Shown here: positions 46,355 to 58,255 of the stretch, one piece after another
How positions within the stretch are numbered: the stretch's first letter is position 1
Layout: each line of letters starts with the position of its first letter
DNA from: Neofusicoccum parvum
Taxonomy: Eukaryota > Ascomycota > Dothideomycetes > Botryosphaeriales > Botryosphaeriaceae
Reading direction: 5' to 3'
DNA: 64,000 nucleotides
Assembly: GCA_020912385.1 (NCBI GenBank)
Contig: CP087206.1
Coordinates: 2,914,001 to 2,978,000, forward strand
The notes under the pieces: model-generated
Seen by the model: the letters and a program-made list of their open reading frames with translations, nothing else
Database searches by the model: none
What the model was told of the DNA's origin: nothing
Position numbers and translations under genes: made by a program

Positions 46355-47077
46355 TGTGTGTTTGAAGAGCGGTAGAGACGCGGTACGGAGTGCGATAGAG
46401 GCAACCCCGCGTTCCGCTAAGCTCAATTAGTAAGCAATATGGGGGCCATGTCCTTCCACATTTCTCTCCAACACCACCCTTTGTCAATTTTAGGAACCAA
46501 GGGTTCATTGTCTCAATGGCGTGAGCCGCATGCTCCCTGTCCTACTCCACCCTGCTCTCTTCTCCTAGACTACGAAGAAAGCTGCTTTCCGTCCTTCCAG
46601 ACATCAATACGAGTTCAAGACGTACTCAGCCAGAAACTTCCAGCGCCTTCTGCGTCTGGCTTAGACTTTCTAGGTTTTGTCACCGGAAACTGCTTCAAAG
46701 ATAGTTAAAATTACGGTCCAACTGCGTCGATACCGATGGATACGCGCCAACCAGTGAGAACAACAGCATTGATCAGACCTTCGGATCAAAATGGATGGCA
46801 TATCTGCCTCAAATGAGTGTATAAATTTGAGTACCTAAGAGAATGACCGTAAAGGTGAACTCATGCAAAGCGAGCGTGCATCTCGTACCCTTTTCACCAT
46901 GACAGCGAGCGAAACTTGACATCCATTCTCCGGCCGAATTCCCATGTCCCATCAGCAGCACCAAGTCTTGGTACCACAAACTTAGCCATCGGAGCCTGAC
47001 CAGCGCTCTCAAGATCTTCTCTACTACCTGCTCGGGAGTGCTGTTAGTTCAAACCTTAGACAGAAAGGGGAGATGCC
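46355..47077. other. Intergenic region upstream of the Zn2Cys6 gene
   Basis: About 720 bp of promoter and 3' flank. Short frames here lack support. Confidence 0.5.
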
Positions 47078-47407
47078 TCATGTGCCGATGGACTTTTGGG
47101 AGTCGTACATCATAGCAGTTGGTTCAGCGTTGCGAGCCGTGACTGGTTCAGCATTACGCGCCGTGACTGGTTCGGCATCACGCCACGTGATTGGATCAGC
47201 AGTACGCTTCATCGTTGGTTTAGCCTTACTCTCAGCCACTTCGATCAATTGCAAAGGTGTACAAACCGCTTGAATGCTTCGGGCATATTCCGTGACGACT
47301 GCCGTGGCATCGGCCCTCTTGTTCTTCGCAGTTGCGGGAGCTGCTTGACCGGTAAGGACAAAAGTAGCCCAGATGGCACTGATCATGGTTGTGGTGTTGA
47401 ATTTCAT
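47078..47407 (-). CDS. Small secreted repeat protein with Kex2-type sites
   Basis: A single-exon frame of 109 aa on the minus strand. Residues 1-23 form a convincing signal peptide ending APA. A Lys-Arg site follows at 30-31 (KNKR) and another at 67-68 (MKR). The C-terminal third has four imperfect 8-residue repeats built on AEPVTARN, encoded by 24-bp tandem repeats. There is one cysteine. Small secreted, Kex2-cleavable repeat proteins include pheromone precursors, repellents and effectors; the repeats here lack a dibasic site in each copy, so a classic multi-copy peptide precursor is not evident. No family is recognised. Confidence 0.6.
   Translation of the reverse strand: MKFNTTTMISAIWATFVLTGQAAPATAKNKRADATAVVTEYARSIQAVCTPLQLIEVAESKAKPTMKRTADPITWRDAEPVTARNAEPVTARNAEPTAMMYDSQKSIGT
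47121..47216. repeat. 24-bp tandem repeat, four copies
   Basis: Units start at 47121, 47145, 47169 and 47193 with GG(T/A)TC(A/G)GC. They keep the reading frame of the small secreted protein, giving 8-residue repeats. Confidence 0.8.
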
Positions 47408-48588
47408 GATGAAACCGGATGCGTAAGCCTATAGGACAAAAGGCTGGTTAAAAGGATTCAGCAGATATTCTCGGGAGATGAGTAGAGGCGATGAGTAGAG
47501 GCGATGAGGAGTTGTCCTGCATTTAAGATTCTGGCTGTCGCTGCCTGGCATTATATACCCTTGGGTTTAAGTTCCACGAGGGTACTACAATCACTTAGTC
47601 GGTGCCTCCACCCTCAACAGCTGACTAGAAAAAAAAGGCCGGTTAATTCATAGATCGGTACGTCCGTGACAAGCTTAGCCTTCGTATTTGTTCTTGGCTG
47701 ACAGAGCAAGACAGTATTATGTTTCTCTCATTTGTCGCGGGGCTAAAATCATCAAGAGAAACTGTGTTCTTTCGATGCATTCTACTTCTTGACTCCTCGT
47801 CACATCGTTTGCTCCTTTCTCTCTGCTATTCTCCTTCATCCCAGAATACTCAGCCAAGATGACCCGAGTGGTTAGTGTAAATTATGTGCCATCATGTCCG
47901 ATTGCCACAGCGGCTGAGCATCTCGTACGCCGATGAACTTAGCCGTGGGCCAAATTTCGAAGGCTGTGATGCCTCGCAGTAGCGTCAACCAAGAATCTTC
48001 ACGTTAATGAAACAGCCCTTGCTGAAATTTCTTTGTTGTTAAAGTCTATTCTCGTAGACTGAGCACCAAAAATCCTTCCTCTCAAGCTACGGCAATGGCG
48101 AGGGGTAGAACAAAGGCCAAGTTCAAGGCTACCCTCTGTTGAGCTTCATGCCAGATTCTTAGATGTGTGTAACCTATAGGATCGAGTTTAGAAGATAGTG
48201 GTACCAAATTTGCGAAGTCAGCTTTCCTTCAACTTCATTGGCCACTTTTGTCACATACCCAACTGCTTTTCTGCGCCTCGCAAAAGCAACGGCATCAGCT
48301 CCGAACTTCATCACATTTACACCAGCACGACCTCCACCTATCAGCCTCCCTCACCAGCAAATCGGCAAGCGCCACAAATTTGCCAAGACATGATTGTAGT
48401 AGTCGTCGAGATGCGTGATCATTCTCACCGGAAGCCACTTCCCACTGGTGTGATGGTCAAAGGGTAAGGAGCATGAAATCGCCCCTGGTATCCATCGCCC
48501 CAAATTTCCCCTCTTCGACGATCAGAAGAACAGACAAGTTGATCTTGTGCCACCCACCATCACCACGGAAGTCCAACCATCCCTGGCG
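47408..48588. other. AT-rich intergenic region
   Basis: About 1.2 kb, visibly AT-richer than flanking genes, with one weak + frame of 89 codons at 48198-48467 and no domain. A short GATGAGTAGAGGC duplication occurs at about 47475-47505. It may contain decayed gene sequence. Confidence 0.5.
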
Positions 48589-48888
48589 CTAATGATACCC
48601 GGAGTCTTCCCTCACTCTTCCCAAGGAGGGTGAGGGGTACAGTGGCGCCGGAGAGGCGGGCGGCGAGGCGAGAGTGTCCATCAGCGCCTGGAACGAGCCT
48701 GGCTCAAGGTTAGGGGAACAGGCAGCCCTGATTTGTATGGATAGGTGGGTGCGGGCGAGAGGAGGAGGCGATGCTGCAGGTGGCTGTAGAAAATGATGTA
48801 CATATAGGCGGACGAGCGAGGCGTAGTAGGATACGAGCAGGAGGATGATTGAGGTCTGCGGTTTCGATGCTGTTGCTGTGGGGAGCAT
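48589..48888 (-). pseudogene. Possible remnant of a fungal regulatory-protein C-terminus
   Basis: A minus-strand frame reads TASKPQTSIILLLVSYYASL, then VRLYVHHFLQPP and LSIQIRAACSPNLEPGSFQ. The spacing of the hydrophobic helix, VRLY and the following segment resembles the C-terminus of AflR-like Zn2Cys6 regulators. No DNA-binding cluster or intact upstream exon is found; a frame at 48889-49092 might be an earlier exon but is interrupted. Weakly supported; it could also be chance. Confidence 0.25.
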
Positions 48889-49092
48889 TCAGCCTCCGAA
48901 TTTGTGCCAGGTTTTGCTGCTATTCGGCGTAGTAGACATGGCCAACGTGCTGGGCTGGTACGGACTGTCGTTGGCGGTGGGAATGAAGTCAGGCGGTGGC
49001 GGGCTGTTCATGGTGCTGCTCGACGAAATGCTCTCGGCTGCCTGTACGCAGCAGTGTTTTAGCAGGACAGAAAAGTACGTGTCATGCTCCAC

Positions 49093-49504
49093 ACGGGCAA
49101 ATTCCCATTGTGGTAGGCCAAGAAATTTTACATCAAGATCTAAAGGCTAACCTGATGAGTGCGAATGTTAGCCCTTAAGCATGATAACCTTCAAATAAGC
49201 CAGCACATCAAGAATCTGGATCCATTGCCAAAAAAAAAAAAGTATTTTCATACGCCACTACATCAGAGTTTTACCTCTATCCCACTGATGTCGCCTTGCG
49301 GAGCAGACAATCAAGCAATCAAGCAAAGAGAGGCTGCAAAAGGATGATATAACCCATTTCTCTCAGCATTAAAAAAAAAAGGAACGCCGGAACCCTAGCT
49401 TTTCATATCGCGCACCGCCCATCGGGAACAAAGGGTACTCTTACATGCAAATCTGTTCCGACAAGCAACTCCGTTGACCCATGGTTGACTGCTCACTATT
49501 GCAT
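49093..49504. other. Intergenic region downstream of RVB1
   Basis: About 400 bp, AT-rich, with two A10-12 runs (about 49231 and 49370). No gene is seen. Confidence 0.5.
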
Positions 49505-51178
<1,674 letters not shown>

Positions 51179-52198
51179 TGCGACGGAATTTGCTGAAGCG
51201 AACGAGGGAGGCGTGGGAGAAGACGAATCGGTCCGGTCGACGGTCGGGTGCGACGCGGGGATAGACGTGGGTTGGGGGGGTTGGCGGGGAGAGGTGGTGA
51301 TGGGTCAGAGCTGGGGTGTGTGGTGTTGATGCTGGAGCTTCAGAAAATCGCGAAGCTGGGGCCCAAGACGCGGATCGCGACGCCCGCTGCCCGCCAAGAC
51401 TTCTGCTCCGCTGACGAATCATGGCTCTCCTTCCCCGACTGACGTCTCAGGCAGGTGCGGCTGCCGTTTTTTTCAGTGGAGCTCTCTGCTCGGCCTCACA
51501 TCTAATTTTCGTTTTGACCAGCGCCTTCGCAACTGCGCAGCTCAATCACGACACAGACAGCAAGCCTAACACGTATGCAGAGTGCTTCCTTCGTTGATCC
51601 ATTTCACTCATCTTCATCATCATGTCGCTCTTTCTGCTCTCTGCTCAACCCACTCAATTTCTGCTCCCACCCTCGCGCACGCCTGCACGACAAAGCAAAT
51701 CCAGTAGGCCTACCCATTAACCCCCCATGTTCTCCCCCGCGCCCGTTCTACTGTACAAAAGCTAAAGTGTGCTAAGAATTAGTGCAACCTGAGGCCCGCA
51801 TGAGACGCCCAAACTTGCTCGTCATCCCAAACCCGGAAGCCTGTTAACGCATCCTCGCTGCTCATCATAACAACCAGACTTTTAATTTTCTTGACCAAAC
51901 CTCGTAAACGTCATCCATCATCAACCCCCGGCGGAAATAAGAAGGGGCTGCTCGACCTATGCACAAGAACAGAATCAAAAAAAAAGGGAGAACTCGGGGG
52001 AAAGAGCGAGAAAGGTGTTGTACACGGACGACGGACGAAAGGGACAGGCCAAGACGTTTCTGCAAATACCAAGGCATATCCCAGTCGCAACGCCCTGCCG
52101 AAGAACCGGATCTCTGGACTCCCAATTGGTTCGGAAGGCCCCGAGTACGCATCACGAAAGGCACGAAATGGCACTGCACCGCCGGAAAGGAAGCCGCC
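51179..52198. other. Intergenic region between RVB1 and BDF1
   Basis: About 1 kb; the RVB1 promoter (about 51.2-51.5 kb) and the 3' flank of the bromodomain gene. Open frames overlap on both strands and lack domains. Confidence 0.5.
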
Positions 52199-55057
52199 TT
52201 ATTCCTCTTCACTTTCCGAGGCACTGGACTCGTCGTCGCTTGACTCGTCCCGATGGGCCGCGACCGGTTCAGGGGACTGGTCTGAGCTCGATCCCCTGTT
52301 GGTGAAGTTCTGCAGCCGCTGCTTTATTTCCGCGATCGCCTGCTCTTGCTCGTGCTTGCCCATGGGCTTATTTTTTCTGGGCTGCGTCGCAGTGTTCTTA
52401 CGCGATGGCGGCTCGTAGTCATCATCGTACGTCGGCACGGCAGCTGCAGCCGCGGTTGCCGCAGGGTTGACCGTCTTGATGTACTTGAGGAGATCATGCA
52501 ACACATCGTTGGGGATGGTATCAATATCCAGTTCCAGCTCGTCATCATTGACGCCCTCAACCTGCAGTTAGTGCAACCCGAATAAGAAAAAAAGGACAGG
52601 AAGAAGCTTACCTGTAGAGCAGGCACTCCATTCCGGATGATCTGGACTGCCTTCCCCATCTGGACCTCATCCAAGTTGCCAATCGTCTCTGAGATCAGAC
52701 GCTTCTCCTCGAAGGTGATCTGTCTCTGCTTCTTCTTAGGCTTCGTAGGAGCGGAGAGCTTGGACGACTTCTTCGACTTGGCCTGGCTCTTGTCTTTCTT
52801 GGAGCTCTTCTTGGCGACTGCTACTTTAGGAGACTTGCCCTTCTTGTTCTGAAGGGCTAGTTGCTCTTGCGTCAACCTCATGATCTGCTCGGCAATCTGA
52901 GCCTGCCTTTGCCTGATCTCTTCCTCGTCATCTTCCTCCTCATCTTCTTCACTCTCCACGTCTGAAGCGTCCGAGGCCGGTTCAGATGCAGGTGCATGTT
53001 CTTCCATCCACTCTGCCTTCCTTTCCCACGCCCTCTTGTAGACGTCCTCAAGCATGTGGCCCATCTTGTTAACGTCGTCACCCTCGGGGTTGAACTTGAA
53101 GCAGTTCGCGAAGATGAGATCGATGTCAGCCTTGACGTCCTTAGCGCTAGCATACTCGCCGTGCTTTAGCCTGGATTGAACGGTGCCTAGGTCCATTGGC
53201 TTCTTTATGATCTTCAGGTATTGCGGAATGTTCAGAGCAACTGGGTCCACAGGCTGGAGGAATGGATATGAGAAATCACGATACTTCGGCTTCAGCATCT
53301 CGGCAATGACCGTCTCGGTAAACTTGAGCTCTAGCTGTGACTTCTTATTCTTCGGCCGGGGGTTCGAATACGGCAAATCCTTGGGCGGTGGGCGGTGTAT
53401 TTCCCTCTTCGGGCGCCCGTCGCCAGTTGACGAATCGCGACGAATCAGAGGAGTACCATCAGCTTGAAGCGCGAAGGTGGCATTGTTCGAGGTCGAGTTG
53501 GTGGGCGAGTGGACAGGGATATTAGCGCGAGATTCGCGACGCGGCTGGGGCTTCGACGAAGACGAGCCCCCAGTCTTCTTGGGCTTCTTCGGGACCTCGG
53601 GGTGCGCATCTCTTCCTGGAAGTAGGTGCATGCCCCGCTCGAACCACATTTGCAGGTTCCAGGCCGATTGAGCAATTGGATGCTGGACGCCATTGAACAG
53701 TACGCAATTGTCAATCATGAGGTAGAAGTCACCCATGAAGGCATCCACCGACTGATACTGCTTCTCTTTATGCTTTGTCTCCAAGGTGCTCAAGTCCATC
53801 GGGTGAGTGACGATCTGAGGATAGTGAGGAATGTTCAGCGCGACGGGATCCACGGGGTGAAGGAACGGAGCAGCGGGCTTAGTTTTCTTTGCGCCTCGAA
53901 GGCGATCCATCAAGAACTTGTGCTGCGCTGAGGTCAAGGGCTGTGAGTCGAACTTTTTCTTTTCCGGCGCATTGCTGATGGCGGGCGCAGGTGTTGACGG
54001 ACCCGGCGCAGCACCGTCCGAGGTTGGTGCAATGGATAGATCCCTGGGCGCATTGCCATTGGTGATCACATTGGCTGCCGGCTGCTGCTTTACATCCCCA
54101 TCTGCCGACGGCTCCAAGGAACCGTCTGCCGTACGAACGCGCTTCGCCAGAGGGCCATCGTCATCGTCATCATCGTCTTCGCGGGGACGGATCTTATTGG
54201 CGGAGGGGGCGTCGGGCATTTCGTGATCCGCAGTGGCGGCCGTCGCTGCAGTAGCTGTAGTATCTAGGGCTGCAGCGGTGGCGGGAGCTTGTAGCGCATC
54301 CTCTGCCGGCGGCGGAGGAGCAACAGCATCGGTAGGCTCGTCCGATTTTGCAACGCCTGTGTCCACGGTCGCATCCTCCATCTTGGACTGCGCTTGGGCA
54401 CCCACGTCCATCTTATCCGTGTTGTCTTCGGCGGGTGCGCTGGGTTGGGCAGCAGGCGTAAGTGGCGCAAGATCTTCGGGCGTGGCCGTTGCGCCTTCAG
54501 GCTTGACGTCGGGCGCAGAGGTTTGCGGTAACGACGCGGGATCGTCGCGAACGTCCGAGGTTGCGGGCTCGATTTGGGGCGGCAGGGAGGTAGGCGCGAG
54601 GTTTTCGGGAGCAGTAGGAAGCGACGGCGCGTCGGGCATCAGGTCGGCGAGGAAGGGGGCGGTGGGTGCGATGCCGCCGTCGACGTCGGTGATGGGGTCG
54701 GCGAAGGGATCTTGGTCGTGGTGAGAGTCGGCGCCGTTCATGGTGTCGTCGCCGTTGGTGGCGGGCGTTGGTAGGGCGTCTGACGGAGCATCGGCGTCGG
54801 GCGCGGGAATGTCAACGTGGTGAGGCGCGGGGTCTTCATCAAATAGAGGATCATGCTCATTTGCGCTTCTGCAGAATGATTTGTTCAATAAACTACATGC
54901 GCCAGGGTATTCTCAAAGAACGCGGAAGAGGAAACTAAGGCAGACAAGGCGGGAAGGCAGGGATGCGGGGAAGAGCGACTCACCCGTTGATGTTTGCATC
55001 CAAGGCCATCGCGTCTGCAGATGGAACGGGTTTTGGCTCCACGGACGGTTTGTCCAT
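52199..55057 (-). CDS. BDF1: BET-family double-bromodomain factor (BDF1-like)
   Basis: Minus-strand exons 55057-54984, 54868-52612 and 52561-52199 give 897 aa. The first 320 residues are acidic and low-complexity with a KR-rich nuclear-signal-like stretch (GPLAKRVRT). Bromodomain 1 (about 340-440) has PFLHPVDPVALNIPHY and FYLMIDNCVLFNG; bromodomain 2 (about 545-645) has PFLQPVDPVALNIPQY and LIFANCFKFNPEGDDV, each with the acetyl-lysine-binding Asn. An acidic and lysine-rich linker leads to the ET domain (about 740-835: ITFEEKRLISETIGNLD, then DDELELDIDTIPNDVL across the last intron). Binds acetylated histone H4 in nucleus and acts with TFIID and SWR1. The start was chosen because the short first exon joins in phase to the ANEHDPLFDE block. 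Confidence 0.93.
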
Positions 55058-55938
55058 TGCGGGCGAGGTCATCACGGCCATGCGACGCGAGTGGGGGCGG
55101 ACAGCAGCACTGTGGATTACGCGACGACGCGCCGGCACCACAGAGCTGTTGCTTGGAAGCTAGCGCGTTGCAGGATTGATGTGCGCGCACAAGCGAGCCG
55201 GGGGGTGGTGTTGTGGGTGCAAGCTGGGGACGCGCTAGGGCGGTGACGCGTGGTGGACGGAGCAGTCGGGGCGGGTGCGCGGTGACGTGGGGGTGGCTGC
55301 GACGCGCTTGAGACTTTGCGAGGTCGGAAAAATCGAGGTTCAGAAAGGCTCAAGGCGGTAGAAGCATTAAATAGCTCCGGGCCGAGTGAAACCGCTAGAG
55401 GGTCGAGCGCAGAGGCCACGTGACCTTTGCAGCCTGCCGCAGCGAAACGCAGCCGGGCACGACGGGGGCAGCGCGAACCGCGGACGAGCAGGGCCGGCGC
55501 CACGGGGCAGCGGCGTAGTGCGCAGGCGGCGCGGGCGGGCAGGAGTGCAGCGAGGCGTGGTGTGCAGCGAGTGCAGAGCGCAGCGGTGCAAGCAGCCAAA
55601 GTCGTGGTCGCGGGTTGCTCCAATCAGCGGGCGCGAGTAATGGGCGGCGGGAGGGTGTGTGCGCGCGCGACGTGCAGGAAGGTGCGAGCCAGAACACCAA
55701 AAGCTGAGCGGACGAGGGCGGCGGGCGCCTGTTAAAAAAGCTGAGGGCTCCTGCCGCGCCCGAAGCTGTGGCCCCCTGCGCCTTGCCGCTTCGGGCTAGC
55801 GCCTGAGCGCGCGCGTTATCTAATCCATGCCGCTCGAAAAAAGCTGAGATAATTTTTCGATTGGCACCCAGCACACGGCGCCGCCAAACCAACCGCCCTC
55901 CCAGCCGCCGCACCCCAAATTCCCGCGCGAGCCTCACC
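55058..55938. promoter_or_regulatory. Divergent promoter of BDF1 and the Utp12-domain gene
   Basis: About 880 bp, very GC-rich, separates the two start codons. A frame of about 430 codons on the minus strand overlaps both this region and the Utp gene but is Ala/Ser/Arg-rich and a shadow. The close divergent arrangement suggests shared housekeeping control. Confidence 0.5.
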
Positions 55939-57327
55939 ATGCCTGCAGCCGTGGCCCAGCGCCGCAAGGCCCAGGGCCTGCCCACGCCCAGCGCGAAGAA
56001 AGCACGAACTGCCGCCCCGGCCGCCCAGACAAACGGCACGACCCAACGCAAAACCGGCCTCGCGGGTCTTGTCTCTGCCGACGGAAAGCGCGTCCAGGCA
56101 GCCACCACCAATGGCGTCAAGGGCGCAAAGGATGACAGGGTGGATGAGTCGCATGCCGTCGTCGGCCACGGTGACGTTGACATGCCCGATGCGAGCGCGA
56201 ACCCCGAGGTCGTGGAGATCTCCAGCGGTGAAGAGGAGGAAAGCGAGCTCGAAGACTCAGGAGACGAGCAGGAGGGCGAGGCTGCCGACGCGAAGGCTGG
56301 TGCTGTGGATGCCGACATGGCAAACGGCGAAGAGCCCGTTGGCGACGACGCAGAGCCGCCGTCGTTCGGCGAGCTTCTCCAGGCCAACGCCCCGGAGATT
56401 GTCGACGTTGAGGCTACCTTCCAGGATCCAAACGCAGAGTCTCGTGCGTTGGCACCGACGAGCGGCAACAAGGCTCTCTCCGCACCCTCCGCAACGTCTC
56501 TCGGCACGGTTCTGACGCAAGCGCTTAAGACGAACGACAAAGAGCTGCTTGAGTCCTGCTTCGAGATGAACGACCTGAACAGCGTCCGGTCCACCATCGA
56601 GCGTCTTCCCTCCACCCTTGTCGCAAACCTTCTTCGCAGACTCGCTGAGAGACTACACAAGAGACCCGGCCGCGCTGGCAACCTCATGGTCTGGGTTCAG
56701 TGGTCGATTGTGTCACATGGAGGGTACCTTGCTGGTAGACAGGACATAATGCGGGAGTTGGTCAGCCTGAATCGCGTTATCAAGGAACGCGCGAGCGGTC
56801 TTCAGCCGCTGCTCACTCTCAAGGGCAAACTCGACATGCTCTCGGCGCAACTGGAACTGCGGAGAAGTATGCAGAAGGCAGCCACCATGGATGAGGATGA
56901 AGAGGAGGAGGGTGTTATATATGTTGAGGGACAGGACGACAGTGACTCCGACGACGAGGCCGCGCAAGACGGCACCAAGGCTATCACTGACGGCAGGCCA
57001 CAAAAGCGCAATGCCAAGGCTAGCAAGCTCGACGACGATGACGACCTCGAGGGTGCCGAGAGCAGCGATGACGATGACGGTGCTATGAACCTCAATGCAG
57101 AGGAGGACGAGGGCTCTGAGGGGAGCGAGGATGATGAGGACGTGTTGGACGATGAGGCCGAGGAGACCGAGAATGATACCGGCGACGACGAGTCCGAGGA
57201 CGACCTAGAGGAAGTTGATGATGACGGCGAAGATCTTTCCGCGAGCGACGTCGAGACGCCGAGACCGACCAAGCGCTCTGCAGCTGCACAGCGCATGGGA
57301 TTCGGCAGTGGCAGGAGACGCCGCTAA
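55939..57327 (+). CDS. UTP5: Utp12-domain small-subunit processome protein (Utp5/WDR43-like)
   Basis: An intronless frame of 462 aa from the ATG at 55939. The N-terminus is basic, then acidic. The Utp12 domain spans about residues 188-310 (LGTVLTQALKTNDKELLESC, RSTIERLP, LVANLLRRLAERLHKRPGR, then LMVWVQWSIVSHGGYL). The C-terminus (about 330-440) is an extremely acidic Asp/Glu tract, ending in the basic GFGSGRRRR. This is the C-terminal half of the yeast Utp5/human WDR43 family; the WD40 part is missing, as in many filamentous-fungal homologues where the Utp12 domain stands alone. It acts in the nucleolus, in the t-UTP subcomplex of 18S rRNA processing. Assignment to UTP5 rather than another Utp12-domain member is probable, not certain. 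Confidence 0.85.
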   Translation: MPAAVAQRRKAQGLPTPSAKKARTAAPAAQTNGTTQRKTGLAGLVSADGKRVQAATTNGVKGAKDDRVDESHAVVGHGDVDMPDASANPEVVEISSGEEEESELEDSGDEQEGEAADAKAGAVDADMANGEEPVGDDAEPPSFGELLQANAPEIVDVEATFQDPNAESRALAPTSGNKALSAPSATSLGTVLTQALKTNDKELLESCFEMNDLNSVRSTIERLPSTLVANLLRRLAERLHKRPGRAGNLMVWVQWSIVSHGGYLAGRQDIMRELVSLNRVIKERASGLQPLLTLKGKLDMLSAQLELRRSMQKAATMDEDEEEEGVIYVEGQDDSDSDDEAAQDGTKAITDGRPQKRNAKASKLDDDDDLEGAESSDDDDGAMNLNAEEDEGSEGSEDDEDVLDDEAEETENDTGDDESEDDLEEVDDDGEDLSASDVETPRPTKRSAAAQRMGFGSGRRRR

Positions 57328-58255
57328 ACGCCCCGCAACGCATGCGTGTGTTGGCTTTTTCCCCACGGGATTCGCTCCGATCCCCTGCACAAAAAAAAAT
57401 GTACATCAACATCCCGCTCGAATCATCTTCTGGACACGGCGAGCGCACCGCTTTCACGCCGAAAAAAAGAGGCGTATCTTTTGAAACTTTTACTTGGTAT
57501 CATACGCACGAGGATATGAGTGGGCATGATATCCTGGCGTTCATTGGGTGGGTCGGAGTTTGCTTGCTGGCTTTGGGTCGGCACCGCTTGGCTAATGGGC
57601 TGCATAGCGTTGGGCTTAGATAAACTTCTCGGTTTGCGCGTAGTCTGGGGGGACAAAATAAAAAATTCTCAGCCGTCGATTTCCGGACGAGCTTGCCAGG
57701 CACTGTTAGCCAAATCCGATGCTGCATGCTGTGAGCGGGCTGTTTTGTGCCGAGCGCGTCCGTTCTCGTGCCGCAAAAGGTCAGCCATGACAACTCAAAT
57801 CCACGACGGCGCAGCTGCAGACCGCCCGTTCTGGACGGTCCACTGGCAATCACGTGCAGGGTCCGCCCGGTGGAGTCTCGGACAGCAGGCAGAGGAGCTG
57901 GAGCCACAGTGCCACGGGAGACTTTTCGGTCCGACCCTGATTGCAAGCTCAACCGCCAACCTTCCACCCTTCTCCGTTCCGCTCCGATGGTTCCTTACTC
58001 GCCACCGTGCCACCGACGCCGAGCAGGACGCATCGTCTCCAACTTCGACGGCGTGTCGCCGAGCACAGCTGCGGATCGCGACGCCCCTGTGCTACCGTCG
58101 GGAAATCCGGGATGGGATGATACGGGCTTGCGGTCGGGTTTATCGGAATTGCGGGATGTGGTCGCCTCGCTCCCGTCATATACGCGGTCGTTCATTTAAA
58201 AGGGAGAGGCCCCGGTGAGGTTGAGTTGCGATGTCATCAAATCGGTTTCCGGAAA
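57328..58255. other. Intergenic region upstream of the DHA2 transporter
   Basis: About 930 bp with the 3' flank of the Utp gene (an A9 run at about 57391) and the promoter of the transporter. Long open frames here (57.5-58.2 kb) have no domain and overlap in both directions. Confidence 0.5.

Noticed and set aside
55395..56687. Minus-strand frame of 430 codons opposite the Utp12-domain gene
   Set aside because: It is the antisense shadow of the acidic coding region and promoter, rich in Ala/Ser/Arg and without a domain.
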